A stretch of 64,000 nucleotides of DNA from Paenibacillus andongensis (GTDB lineage Bacteria; Bacillota; Bacilli; Paenibacillales; NBRC-103111). The position numbers and the translations under genes are program-made. Below, piece after piece: positions 16,586-25,347 of this stretch (its first letter is position 1; each line of letters begins with the position of its first letter). The notes under the pieces are model-generated. The model did no database searches. It was not told the origin of the DNA and worked only from the letters and a program-made list of their open reading frames with translations. Location of the stretch: the NCBI RefSeq assembly GCF_025369935.1, contig NZ_CP104467.1, positions 5,339,001-5,403,000 of the forward strand. The letters are read 5' to 3'.

Positions 16586-18367
16586 TTACTTTTTCAACGC
16601 CGTAGCAACCGTTTTTTCGTATTGGTCGGCTTCCCACTTGACAACATCGTCGTAGCCCAGGCCTTTGGCTTTCGAGATCATTTGTTGCTTCAGGCTGTTA
16701 AACTCATTGTCGTCCTTCGAGAACATCATCTTCCATGAGTACTCCTTGATGACTTTGCCCACTTCGCCGTGCTTCTGCTTGATATCGGACGGTTCCGACG
16801 CCGGCGGCTGTCCGTTAAAGTACGCCGGTTGCACGAGCGCTTGGTTGTGCTTGACGACGTAGTCTTTCATCGTCATCGAGCCCATTGTATCTCGCCAGCT
16901 CTTCACGACCGGATCCGGATTGTGGTTCAGGAACGAAGACCACAAGGTGTAATCATACGGTTCTCCGGTTTCCGGATTGGTCATGGACAAGGCGATCGTC
17001 GTGTTGTTGATAGAGTTCGTTCCGTCCTTGTACAGCCCGCCGCCGTATTCATCAGGCATATTGACGGAGTTGGTGATCGCTTTGTATCCGAAATCGGTCA
17101 GGGTCGGTTTGCCGTCTTTGATATCCCAAATCAAGCCTTTCGGACCGTAGTTGGATTCTTCGATGCCTTCCGGCGTGTACAGCCAGTTAAGGAATTGCAT
17201 CACGCGGTCCGGATACTTCGTCTTCGCACCGATTGACCAAATGCGCTGGCCGCCGTAAGGCGAAAATCCGGAGGAGAACATTTGCTCATCGGCGAAAGGT
17301 ACGAACTGGAAGCCTTTGCCCGCGGACGTATGCTCCGGCGAGTTATAGATATTGCTTACAAAAGGGAATTGCGCGAAGAGAACTTGTCCGTCCTTGTACT
17401 TATTGTTCACGTCGGAGTACTTCTGCGTCAAGGAGTCCGGATCAAGCAGCCCCATCTTGTTAGCTTCAAAGAAGAATTTCAGGCCTTGCATGTAGTAACT
17501 GTTGTCGTCGAGCATGCCCTGCCATTTAGCTTCGTTGGCTTTCGTCAGGATCAGGTCGCTGTTGTTAAAGGAGTCTCCTTCTGCATAGCCGAACATTTGA
17601 GCCGTGACCTTCGCGTTTATCGAATAGTTGCTGTCCCAATCCGACCACAGAGAGAACCCGTACGTCGGCTTGCCGGAATCGCTCTTTGGAGCGAGCTGCT
17701 GCATTTGCTTAACGACTTTCAGATAGTCGTCAAGCGTCTTGATTTCCGGGCTGCCCAGTTTTTGGTACAAATCCCAACGGAGCATTGGACCGAACGTCAT
17801 GTCGGCGCCTTCGCTCGGACCGTCGCCGTTGCCTGCGTTAAACCCGATACCGTAAATCGCCGTGCCGCTGCCGAATTGCTTGCTATTGGCATCGAGCGCC
17901 TTACTTGCATATTTCACGATGTCTTTGCCGTATTTGTCAAGTATTCCGTCTTTCTTCCAGTCTAGCAGCATGCCGGCTTTGATGGCATCTGTGTAGTCTC
18001 TTCCGCCGAGTCCTACAACGATATCGCCCAAATCGCCGGACGCCATCATCGTGGCGATTTTTTGCTGACCGCCGGCCAGGTTCGAAGCGATGATGTTCAA
18101 TTTGATATTGAACTTATCCTTGATCAACTTAGCAAACCATCCTGGCTGATCTCCGGCATAGTTAGCCAGCGTCGAGAATACCGTCAGCGTGACTTCCGGC
18201 TGCTTCGAAGGATTGGTACTTCCTTTGTCGCCGCTAGTGCTCGTTTGCGGCTGAGAACTGTTGTCTGTCGTTGTATTGCTGCTGCCGCTGCTGCTGCATG
18301 CCGACAAGAATACCAGCATCGCACTCAGCGTAGCAGCGATCACTGTCCATTTTTTACCCCTAATCAT
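16586..18367 (-). CDS. Sugar-binding lipoprotein (SBP3) of an LplB-type importer
   Basis: 593 aa from the ATG at 18367, chosen because AAGGAGG precedes it and it gives a canonical signal peptide with lipobox VFLSACS. A Ser/Thr-rich linker leads to the binding domain starting near PEVTLTVFSTLANYAGD. Last gene of the operon that begins at 20382. A decayed second copy at 55199-56830 is nearly identical over the mature domain. The ligand cannot be told from sequence; the surroundings suggest a plant oligosaccharide. Confidence 0.93.
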   Translation of the reverse strand: MIRGKKWTVIAATLSAMLVFLSACSSSGSSNTTTDNSSQPQTSTSGDKGSTNPSKQPEVTLTVFSTLANYAGDQPGWFAKLIKDKFNIKLNIIASNLAGGQQKIATMMASGDLGDIVVGLGGRDYTDAIKAGMLLDWKKDGILDKYGKDIVKYASKALDANSKQFGSGTAIYGIGFNAGNGDGPSEGADMTFGPMLRWDLYQKLGSPEIKTLDDYLKVVKQMQQLAPKSDSGKPTYGFSLWSDWDSNYSINAKVTAQMFGYAEGDSFNNSDLILTKANEAKWQGMLDDNSYYMQGLKFFFEANKMGLLDPDSLTQKYSDVNNKYKDGQVLFAQFPFVSNIYNSPEHTSAGKGFQFVPFADEQMFSSGFSPYGGQRIWSIGAKTKYPDRVMQFLNWLYTPEGIEESNYGPKGLIWDIKDGKPTLTDFGYKAITNSVNMPDEYGGGLYKDGTNSINNTTIALSMTNPETGEPYDYTLWSSFLNHNPDPVVKSWRDTMGSMTMKDYVVKHNQALVQPAYFNGQPPASEPSDIKQKHGEVGKVIKEYSWKMMFSKDDNEFNSLKQQMISKAKGLGYDDVVKWEADQYEKTVATALKK

Positions 18368-18506
18368 ACGTTGGTTGACCTCCTTGTAATGTACTTGCAA
18401 AAAGCTTCTTTTTGTGATGCGGCCAAGAAACATGCCGTCCTTCTGCAAAAAACGCTTACAAAACCCGCCTCACCTCCTTCACTGACTTTTGAAAACGAAG
18501 AAGGGA

Positions 18507-19397
18507 TCAACCCTTCACGGCTCCGATCATAATGCCTTTGACGAAAAAACGTTGGAAGAAAGGATATACGAGCAAAATCGGGATGACGACGATCATCGAT
18601 ACAGTCGTCCGAATCGAAGTAGCCGTCTGCATGTTGGCCAATTTTATATTGAGAGCCCCTTGGGTGGATTTCATCAAAGTTGCCAGCGATGTCGCTTCGT
18701 TCATATACCGATACAGGATGAATTGCAGCGTGAATAGCTTCTGATTCGTGACTAGGAACAACGTGTCCTGAAAAGAGTTCCATTGTCCGACGGCCGAGAA
18801 GATGGCGATGGTGGCCAGAATCGGCGTAATCAAAGGCATGATGATTTTATAGAAGATTGTGAAATATCCGGCTCCATCGATCTGCGCCGATTCCTGCAAG
18901 GCGATAGGCGTCGACTCGACGAAGGTTTTTACAAGGATAATGAAGAACGGCGAGACGATCCCGGGCAAGACATAGGCCAGGAAATTGTTGGTCAGGCCGA
19001 GATTGCGCATGGTCAGGAACCAGGGAATCAAACCGGCGTTAAAATACATCGTGACGATCAAGAACCGATACCAGAATCTGCGTCCCCACATTCCGTTCTT
19101 CGTGAACAAGTAGCCGAGAAAAGCCGATGCAGCCACGGTCAATACCGTGCCGATCACGGTACGGCCTACTGACACGAGAGTGGCAGTAGCCAATCCGGGA
19201 ATCTTGAATACTTCCGTGTAGTTGCTCAAATGAAACCCTCTCGGGTAGAACATGACGAGCCCTCTGCTGCTCAAGTCGTTATTGCTGATCGTATTGATGA
19301 ACAAATAATAGAACGGAAAGAAACAAGCCAAAGTGAAAATCGCAAACCACGTATAGTTCAGGACGTCAAAAATCGTAATCTTCTTCATCTTTCCCAT
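18507..19397 (-). CDS. YtcP-type carbohydrate ABC permease
   Basis: 296 aa from the ATG at 19397 (GAGGAGAG upstream). Six membrane segments, EAA loop ALQESAQIDGAGYFTIFY, and the ending RFFVKGIMIGAVKG typical of YtcP. It lies 28 bases after the LplB partner and about 140 bases before SBP3. The extended upstream frame lacks a ribosome site and overlaps the partner gene, so I did not use it. Confidence 0.93.
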   Translation of the reverse strand: MGKMKKITIFDVLNYTWFAIFTLACFFPFYYLFINTISNNDLSSRGLVMFYPRGFHLSNYTEVFKIPGLATATLVSVGRTVIGTVLTVAASAFLGYLFTKNGMWGRRFWYRFLIVTMYFNAGLIPWFLTMRNLGLTNNFLAYVLPGIVSPFFIILVKTFVESTPIALQESAQIDGAGYFTIFYKIIMPLITPILATIAIFSAVGQWNSFQDTLFLVTNQKLFTLQFILYRYMNEATSLATLMKSTQGALNIKLANMQTATSIRTTVSMIVVIPILLVYPFFQRFFVKGIMIGAVKG

Positions 19398-19425
19398 ATC
19401 AACTCTCCTCTCTTCTAACGATGCC

Positions 19426-20382
19426 TTAGATGACGCCTTCTCCGCGAACCAGCTTCGACAAGATGTTGGCAAAGAACAGCAGGAACAAGCTTACAATCGA
19501 TTTCAGAATGCTGACCGCCGTCGCGAAACCGAAGTTGGAGTTCGCCATCCCGATGTTGTAAACGTACAGATCGAGAACCTCGATATGATTCATGTTCATC
19601 GCGTTCGAGAATACATAGTACTGCTCAAGTCCATTATTGATGAAGTTCGCGATACCCAAGATCAATAGTACGAAGTATGTCGGAAGAATCCCCGGCACCG
19701 TCACGTGCCACATCAGACGGAAACGTCCTGCTCCGTCAACTCTCGCCGCTTCATATAATTCAGGATCGATACCGGTAATCGCGGCAATGTACATGATCGC
19801 GCCCCAACCGAGCCCTTTCCATACCCCCCACAAGGTCATGACTAACCAAGTATGGCTGTCCGAGGCAAGCAGATTTAGCGGGTGGGCAATCAGATGCAAG
19901 CTCATCAGTAAATTATTCAGGAAGCCGTTATCGACGGATAACAACATGAAAGCGAACGCGTAAACCAGGACCCAGCTGATAAAGTTCGGCAGGGTCGTAA
20001 ACGTCTGCACCATTTTCTTGAACGTCACGTTCTTGATTTCCGTCAGGAATATGGCGAAGATGACCGGCAGAACCGAAGTCAAAATACCCAGCGAACTGAT
20101 CGCGAACGTGTTTTGCAGTACTCGGACAATTTCCTGCCGCTGAATCGGATTCGATACCATTGCGGTAAACCAATGCAAGCCCATGAACTCGGTCTTGGAC
20201 AACGGAATGCCGGGCCGGTAATCGTAAAAGGCATAGACCCAGCCGTACAGAGGCAAATAAGAGAATAAAAATACGAGTACAAGAAAAGGAAACGCCATTA
20301 GAAATAATTTATGTTTATCTTTAAAATGAGAGCGCTTTCCAATAACTGGGGTATTAGCGTGTTCAGACAGGTTCGTGTTCAT
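19426..20382 (-). CDS. LplB-type carbohydrate ABC permease
   Basis: 318 aa from the ATG at 20382, behind a GGGGGAG. An ATG at 20418 in the same frame is also possible and would overlap the stop of a short upstream frame by four bases (ATGA). The protein has six membrane segments, the LplB-like FSYLPLYGWVYAFYDYRPG, and the EAA loop ELYEAARVDGAGRFRLM. First gene of the operon. A second cre-like match (TGAGAGCGCTTTCC on the plus strand, 20327-20340) lies just inside the coding region. Confidence 0.92.
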   Translation of the reverse strand: MNTNLSEHANTPVIGKRSHFKDKHKLFLMAFPFLVLVFLFSYLPLYGWVYAFYDYRPGIPLSKTEFMGLHWFTAMVSNPIQRQEIVRVLQNTFAISSLGILTSVLPVIFAIFLTEIKNVTFKKMVQTFTTLPNFISWVLVYAFAFMLLSVDNGFLNNLLMSLHLIAHPLNLLASDSHTWLVMTLWGVWKGLGWGAIMYIAAITGIDPELYEAARVDGAGRFRLMWHVTVPGILPTYFVLLILGIANFINNGLEQYYVFSNAMNMNHIEVLDLYVYNIGMANSNFGFATAVSILKSIVSLFLLFFANILSKLVRGEGVI

Positions 20383-20414
20383 CTTTCTCCCCCACTCTAA
20401 AATAATGTTTTCTT

Positions 20415-20495
20415 TCATTTGTTTACTTTTACTTGGATTTTCAAATCGGCTATCTTAGAAGGTCTGGAACTCCTGCCGTTATGACATTTCCTCAT
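20415..20495 (-). CDS. Possible 26-aa leader peptide upstream of LplB
   Basis: ATG at 20495 is preceded by GAGGGAGTTG. The 26-codon frame begins MRKCHN and ends in a TGA that overlaps the alternative LplB start at 20418. The same frame survives in the duplicated leader at 56755-56830, where it is fused to an SBP. The two copies differ by two amino-acid-changing and one silent substitution, so coding constraint is not shown. It may be a coupled leader peptide or chance. Confidence 0.3.
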   Translation of the reverse strand: MRKCHNGRSSRPSKIADLKIQVKVNK

Positions 20496-20610
20496 CAACT
20501 CCCTCTCAGCAGTGGAACCTGCTTCAGGTTTTGCTTCACAGATTCATTATGCGGGCATACTCTCAACCTCTTTGTCTTCGATTATAATGAAATCGCTTTC
20601 ACCATAATAC
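20420..20610. repeat. Operon leader duplicated at 56755-56945
   Basis: About 190 bases upstream of LplB, covering the -10, the cre box and the short upstream frame, recur almost unchanged at 56755-56945 in the same orientation. The second copy is joined directly to an SBP gene. The rest of 20611-20835 holds no gene I can support. Confidence 0.85.
20581..20601 (-). promoter_or_regulatory. cre box overlapping a probable promoter of the LplB operon
   Basis: TGAAAGCGATTTCA on the minus strand (20588-20601) matches all 14 core positions of the cre consensus and directly precedes a TATAAT (20581-20586). No convincing -35 is visible. CcpA bound here would block the promoter, so carbon catabolite repression of the importer is likely. 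The duplicated leader near 56935 has a weaker version of the same box. Confidence 0.65.
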
Positions 20611-20835
20611 CCTTTAAATTCCACTAAAAATCCAGTCATAATTAGTGTTTTTCCGTGCCGGAAAATAGCCGGCAATACATCCCCATAACGCGGATTGGTC
20701 GGCAGCGAGAATTCCGCAGGCATCGTGCCTTTTCGGAAGACGCACTTCCAAATTTAGCGCTCCTTAACAGTTTATGAAGGCTCCAAAATTGTCAATCGGG
20801 AGAAAGGTGCTCGGCAGGTGCAGGCTGACAATAAA

Positions 20836-20879
20836 AAAGCGTTCCAACAGGAATGTAAATCCCCCGCCGGAACGCTTTG
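20836..20879 (-). terminator. Intrinsic terminator of the cellulase remnant
   Basis: AAAGCGTTCC and its complement enclose a 23-base loop, followed on the minus strand by TTTTTT. It lies directly after the stop of the broken GH5-X2-CBM46 gene and was probably its own terminator. Confidence 0.75.
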
Positions 20880-20884
20880 CCATA

Positions 20885-21565
20885 TTACTGGGCCATGCCT
20901 ATGACGCTCGTACCTCTTTTTACAAAAGTGTACTTGACGATTTGCCCGCTCCAGAAGTGGAACGTCAAATTCACAACGCCGTCATTCGTTGCATTGAAGA
21001 AGTCCGTCGTCAGCTTTATCGTGTTTTGGGTATAGTCAGGTGCGAAACTATAGTACCACATCTTATACGAAGTCCATCTATCCGTTACCCGCATTGCCGC
21101 CAGTTGCGTAGACGGCTTCCATCGTCGCAAGCTGGTCGCCGTTAAAGGCTGTGGGAATCGCAAAGCTGCTGGTGGTGCCCGATGTGTTTTGCAGCACCGG
21201 TGTGTTATAGTAGCGCACATGGATCTTCCATGCGGGACCCGAGTTGAAGTTGGCGGTCAATACCTCTTCTTCGCCCAGCGCGCCAGAAGCGAGCTTAGAG
21301 AGATAGCTTGCCTTGACGGTTAAGGTGCTGCCGCTCAGTGTATAGTCTCTGCCGGATTTCAATGTGGAAGTGCCGTTTTGGAGCGAGACGAAGCTATTGC
21401 CGTTCAAGTTCAGCGCAAGGGATGCGTCCGTAACAGCTGCGCCGCTCTTCACGAAGATCAGGTCCGTGTCTGCGGTGGGCGAACTGCCCGTAAAGCTTTG
21501 CTTGATGATATTGTATACGTCCGGATCCTTCCACTGGTAGGTCGTTCGGTCGAATTGCCCGCCGT
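20885..21565 (-). pseudogene. 3' end of a GH5 cellulase with X2 and CBM46 domains
   Basis: Reading across one frameshift near 21080 gives the tail of a GH5 catalytic domain (FDRTTYQWKDPDVYN), an X2/Ig-like module (LALNLNGNSFVSLQNGTSTL) and a CBM46-like module ending TFVKRGTSVIGMAQ. The same module order is intact at 40278-42026, but the GH5 end differs, so this comes from another cellulase. The 5' part is missing: at about 21565 the sequence switches to a histidine kinase fragment. Confidence 0.82.
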
Positions 21566-22235
21566 CTTCTCATCGATTCCCACCCCGTTGTCGCTTACGG
21601 ATACAATGATCCGATCGCCTTCCAGAAACGCTCCGATCTCAATCATCCCGACGATACCGGTAAATTTATTCGCGTTAGAGAGCAAATTTCGCAAAATAAG
21701 ATCAAGCATCTCTTTATCCACGATAACCCAAAGCTTCTCATCAATTAATTCGGACATCCGAATCTGCTTCATGCTTGCCTTCGCACCTTCAAGCGACAGA
21801 GACTGCCGAACAACGTGCTGCAAATTCCAGCCTAACGGTTGATTCCCTTTCTGGTTGCGATACTAGTCGAGCAAATTCTCGACGAGATGGTACATGCCTT
21901 GTACTTGTCCTTGGATCTGTAGGAACAATCGGCATGCTCAGCTTCGACGGCAGCAAGCTCCTCACCCAACAGTTCGGTTAAGCTGACGAGTAGCGCAATT
22001 GGATCACGAATATCGTGAGCTATGACAGTGAACATTTTATCCTTGAAAGTGTTCATTTCGGACAATTGCCTAGCGTTCTCGCGCAATCGAGCCTCATTGT
22101 CTTTCAATTCCGTAATATCATTGAACATCAACATTTTCCCGATCTGAGTGCCTGAATCGTAGATGAACGACTTGGATTCTCTATATCTGTCAGTTGTCGT
22201 CCAGGGGACAACATGTATTCTTCGTGGGTGTTCAT
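21566..22235 (-). pseudogene. Broken sensor histidine kinase
   Basis: An ATG at 22235 (GGAGAAA upstream) begins MNTHEEYML, but the frame is lost quickly. In shifted frames come a PAS end (MLMFNDITELKDNEARLREN), the HisKA box with phospho-acceptor His in FTVIAHDIRDP, and an HATPase start (ILRNLLSNANKFT, SDNGVGIDEK). At least two frameshifts are present, and the ATPase domain is cut at 21565 by the cellulase tail. Confidence 0.78.
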
Positions 22236-22258
22236 AACATTTCTCCCTTCCAAATATC

Positions 22259-22429
22259 TTAATACCCCATTTCTTTCAGTAAACGGGATAATACGTGAAG
22301 TCGTTCGCCAATCATTTCGCCATCATCATTTAGAGCCTGAGCGAACAGTTTAATGTCATCAATCATGGGATTTTCTACACAAACGGATACAGTCATTGCA
22401 TCCCCTTGCAACCCAATACGGTCAATCAT
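22259..22429 (-). CDS. Small hypothetical open frame
   Basis: A 56-codon frame from an ATG at 22429 ending LLKEMGY just before the kinase remnant. No ribosome site is visible and it starts directly after the toxin terminator, so it may be the tail of a deleted gene. I do not recognise it. Confidence 0.25.
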   Translation of the reverse strand: MIDRIGLQGDAMTVSVCVENPMIDDIKLFAQALNDDGEMIGERLHVLSRLLKEMGY

Positions 22430-22448
22430 TGTTTTATCAGGATCATAC

Positions 22449-22480
22449 AAACAAAAAAAAACAGCCGAGTTGGCTGCTTT
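22449..22480 (-). terminator. Intrinsic terminator downstream of the toxin remnant
   Basis: CAGCC and GGCTG pair around a five-base loop and are followed by nine T residues on the minus strand. It probably ended the ETX/MTX2-like gene. Confidence 0.8.
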
Positions 22481-22568
22481 ACATTTATCTATATTGGAGC
22501 CTAGGCGAATATATCATCCCTGATTGAACCTGCTGTTGAAGTGGATTCGAGGATGGATAACCAGCTTT

Positions 22569-22850
22569 TCAAACAGATTCTACCGTTTTATACTCCGCTG
22601 TTAACGGTACCGAGTTAACGCCTTTAAATTTGCCAGAGGAAGTTTCTTCCACCCTCTGATTTGGATATTTCAATTTCGAATGTAACTGTATAAGGTACAT
22701 CAATAATCCCCTGTAATAATATCGCAGAGACTTCAATTGTCGTATGGGCGGTTAAAACTACAGGAACTTCCAGAGTAACTTCTTCAGTTTCGTCTTGCGT
22801 ATTTTCTTGAGGATATGAACAAGTACCGATGTAATTTGGCGGTTACTTCC
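22569..22850 (-). pseudogene. C-terminal remnant of an ETX/MTX2-type pore-forming toxin
   Basis: In two minus-strand frames joined near 22660 I read VTLEVPVVLTAHTTIEVSAI, then GIIDVPYTVTFEIE, then FKGVNSVPLTAEYKTVES. This follows the C-terminal beta-rich pattern of the epsilon-toxin/MTX2 (aerolysin-like) family: a VPV strand, an alternating Thr/Val strand, VPYT, GVN and a final strand. The N-terminal receptor-binding and pore regions are absent. The call rests on this pattern, not on an alignment. Confidence 0.5.
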
Positions 22851-23064
22851 GATGTAAGCATTTTCTTTTCTGAGAAAGCAGCGGCAGTGTAATACTTACA
22901 ATTTTTTTAACGCCGGCCAAGCCGCGGCCCTGCTAGGTAAAGTTCGGACTGGGCAAGAACATTTTCGTGGTTTATTCGAGGTGATCCTGTTCGTGAGCGA
23001 TACATCCCCCAGTTCCTTCATCCGCATTCGCTTCAAAAAGCATCGTGTAGCAATGGGCCCACAC

Positions 23065-24102
23065 TCATGACAATTGCCGGATAAACAGCTCTGTAGCTTC
23101 GACTTCCATGGCATGTAAACTTTCCAAAATGCCACTCATTTTTTTGATGTCAAATGCTTTTTGTTTCTCATAATATAAAATCATATAATATTTGTATGCT
23201 TTCCACTTCGAGCAAATTTTTTCAAAATGTAATCGCAATTGGTTGTCAGGTAATCTTTTCTTCTCGAAGAGGATGTTTACCAATTCCAAATTCTTGAATT
23301 GCACTTGGTAGGCTTGATTGGCAAGAAAGATACTTCTCATCGAATCCTCTGCAAGCGGAAGAACGTCCTCCATAATCTTACTGTATTCCAATAGGAGATC
23401 GATTCCATAAATCCAATCCTTGTCATATTTTGGATCTGGTACGATTTTAAACTCCAGAATGGAACGGAGATTATCCAAGATGATCCGTTCCTCGAAGTCA
23501 TGAACCATCATCGGTTTTTTTACACGAACGGCACCTATTTCGATCTCGCCTGTTTTCTTTACACTGCCGGTCGATTCAAGAAAGGATGAGTATGATAGAA
23601 CATACTTATCTTGCTTTCCGTTTTTGATAACATCGTCAATCAAATAAAATTCATTTTTTAAAGAGTTGAATCCATAGATTAATGTTGGATGAATCAAATG
23701 CTTTCTTTTATAGTCGAGTGTAGAGGGAAAATAGAATCGGTCAACGGTAACAAATACATAATATCCTTCCTTAATGCATTCCTCGACTTTGCCGATTAAA
23801 TCCTCGTCGTGATGTGGTTTGTAGTCCACGTGTTCAAATTTGTCGATCAACTCTCCATATGGCGGAGTGAAGGATACCTGTACGCACGAACTTCCCGATG
23901 TTATGTGCCATTCATCGAATTTCATATCAGGGTAAGTCCCTTTGATCGGTGTCATAAAATATTCGTTCTTCATCAGAAAAGGCAAGGCTTTATTGGACTC
24001 GTCTTCCGTTATTAACAGATTGATCAAATTATTCGAAAGGCAGTCAATCCAGAAACTATCAAAAATCTTGATCGGTTGAATGATTTCGGAAGTCGTGTTC
24101 AT
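23065..24102 (-). CDS. BtrH-N-like cysteine-fold protein of the biosynthetic operon
   Basis: 345 aa, cytoplasmic. The N-terminal 200 residues look like the butirosin-H-type papain/C39-like domain: a Cys in FWIDCLSNNL, then GYYVFVTVDRFYFP, a His in HLIHPTLIYGFN and an Asp in FYLIDD, in the order expected for a Cys-His-Asp triad. The C-terminal third is helical. BtrH transfers an acyl group from a carrier protein to an aminoglycoside; this gene lies at the far end of an operon with an ACP and an ATP-grasp ligase, so an acyltransferase role is plausible. A related peptidase role is possible. Confidence 0.55.
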   Translation of the reverse strand: MNTTSEIIQPIKIFDSFWIDCLSNNLINLLITEDESNKALPFLMKNEYFMTPIKGTYPDMKFDEWHITSGSSCVQVSFTPPYGELIDKFEHVDYKPHHDEDLIGKVEECIKEGYYVFVTVDRFYFPSTLDYKRKHLIHPTLIYGFNSLKNEFYLIDDVIKNGKQDKYVLSYSSFLESTGSVKKTGEIEIGAVRVKKPMMVHDFEERIILDNLRSILEFKIVPDPKYDKDWIYGIDLLLEYSKIMEDVLPLAEDSMRSIFLANQAYQVQFKNLELVNILFEKKRLPDNQLRLHFEKICSKWKAYKYYMILYYEKQKAFDIKKMSGILESLHAMEVEATELFIRQLS

Positions 24103-24126
24103 AGAACCACCCCTGCTCCTCTGGAA

Positions 24127-24526
24127 TTACCTCTTTACAAGGTTCATCATTGGGTATTGCCCTGTTCCGTCTCTCATCTCTTGATACTTCTTTGAGCCGG
24201 GAAGCGCGATAAAATCGCCGATGTCCGCAATGTTCGTGTCCGCGTTGGCTTGGTTCGCTATCCCTTGCGGCCCTGTCCGCTGCATTGCGTTCCCGTCACA
24301 CGACAACAGGACATTCGAAGTAACATCCTGATTTCGGATCACGGACAAGACCGCTTTCTCAAATAACCTCACGTTCGATATTGGCTCCGACGCCCATGAC
24401 CGTGCCGTGCTTGAAATACATTTCCTTATGGAAAATCTCGTTAAAGAGGAACTCGGTCTCGCCTTCGTTGTTTTGATAGATTTCGATCCCGTTAGGCAGC
24501 CGTTTCTTCGTCTGTTTGCTGTCCAT
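24127..24526 (-). pseudogene. FkbM-type methyltransferase start plus unidentified tail
   Basis: From the ATG at 24526 the frame reads LPNGIEIYQNNEGETEFLFN, then KEMYFKHG and VGANI, the usual start of FkbM-family methyltransferases from NRPS/PKS clusters. It stops at 24359. Another frame then continues to 24127 with a tail (IADIGDFIALPGSKKYQEM) I do not recognise. This looks like two gene ends joined by deletion inside the biosynthetic operon. Confidence 0.5.
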
Positions 24527-24530
24527 CCCA

Positions 24531-25343
24531 CTAACTGCTGGCACTCGCATAGCGTTTGATGGCAAGCTTCCAGAATAGCCTGACCGCAATTAGCGATAAG
24601 ACCGGAGCCGCAAAAATCCATATGCCAAGGTATACATTCAACCGTTGAATCAAATAAATCGACGGCATGTTGGTAATGAACAGGATCGGCACCACGTACA
24701 TCCCCAATCTTCGCAGCCACTTGGGGTATATGAACATCGGCATGTTGTTTAGTTCCCAGCATTTGTCTAGAATTTCGGTAATCGAACCGGATTTCACCGT
24801 CCAGAAGGAGAATATTTGCGGAAGCAGCAGCACCGAATAGGTGACGACCACACTGCTGAGAATCACTCCGATATAACCGGCAATGTGGATGAAGCTTGGA
24901 TCGATGCCGAGACGCTTCCAAGCAAGAACGACCAGCGCAATTCCCGCGATCAGGTTCGGGATCGGAAGAGCGAAGTTGACATGCCGGCACGAAACCATGA
25001 ACTGCAGGGAAAGCGGCTTCGTCATATACAAGTCCAGCGTCCCGTTGCGAATATGGCCCGATAAGCTGTAAAAATTGTCCATGAACAATCCGGTATAGAT
25101 CGCGATCATGATCGTATAGGTCCCGGTGAATATCATCATTTCGTCCGGGGATATCCCGTTGATTTCGATCCCCAGCTGCAATACGAAGAAGATATAGATC
25201 AGCTTGGAAGACAGGAATACGATCTCCATGGTCAAGCTGGAGTAGAAGTTCGCTTTGTATTCCATATAACCGATCATGCTGTTCTTGGCAAAAATAAAAA
25301 ACATACGTAAATGCTTCCGTATTTCCCTCAAGCTTATCTTCAC
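24531..25343 (-). CDS. ABC-2 type exporter permease, second subunit
   Basis: About 270 aa with six hydrophobic segments, resembling the DUF990/ABC-2_2 permeases that pair with COG4586-type ATPases. The chosen start is a GTG at 25343, eight bases behind GGAGG and just past the stop of the preceding permease; an ATG at 25367 is the alternative. With its partner permease and the ATPase it forms an exporter, probably for the operon's product. Confidence 0.85.
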   Translation of the reverse strand: MKISLREIRKHLRMFFIFAKNSMIGYMEYKANFYSSLTMEIVFLSSKLIYIFFVLQLGIEINGISPDEMMIFTGTYTIMIAIYTGLFMDNFYSLSGHIRNGTLDLYMTKPLSLQFMVSCRHVNFALPIPNLIAGIALVVLAWKRLGIDPSFIHIAGYIGVILSSVVVTYSVLLLPQIFSFWTVKSGSITEILDKCWELNNMPMFIYPKWLRRLGMYVVPILFITNMPSIYLIQRLNVYLGIWIFAAPVLSLIAVRLFWKLAIKRYASASS

Positions 25344-25347
25344 CGAC

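Noticed and set aside
22896..23135. 79-codon minus frame overlapping the end of the BtrH-like gene
   Set aside because: Out of frame with the confident gene, no start signal and no recognisable residues.
24531..24990. Upstream half of a 287-codon minus frame across the exporter permease
   Set aside because: It is a shifted reading of the permease gene; only its last part below 24375 lies outside another gene and was kept as a remnant.
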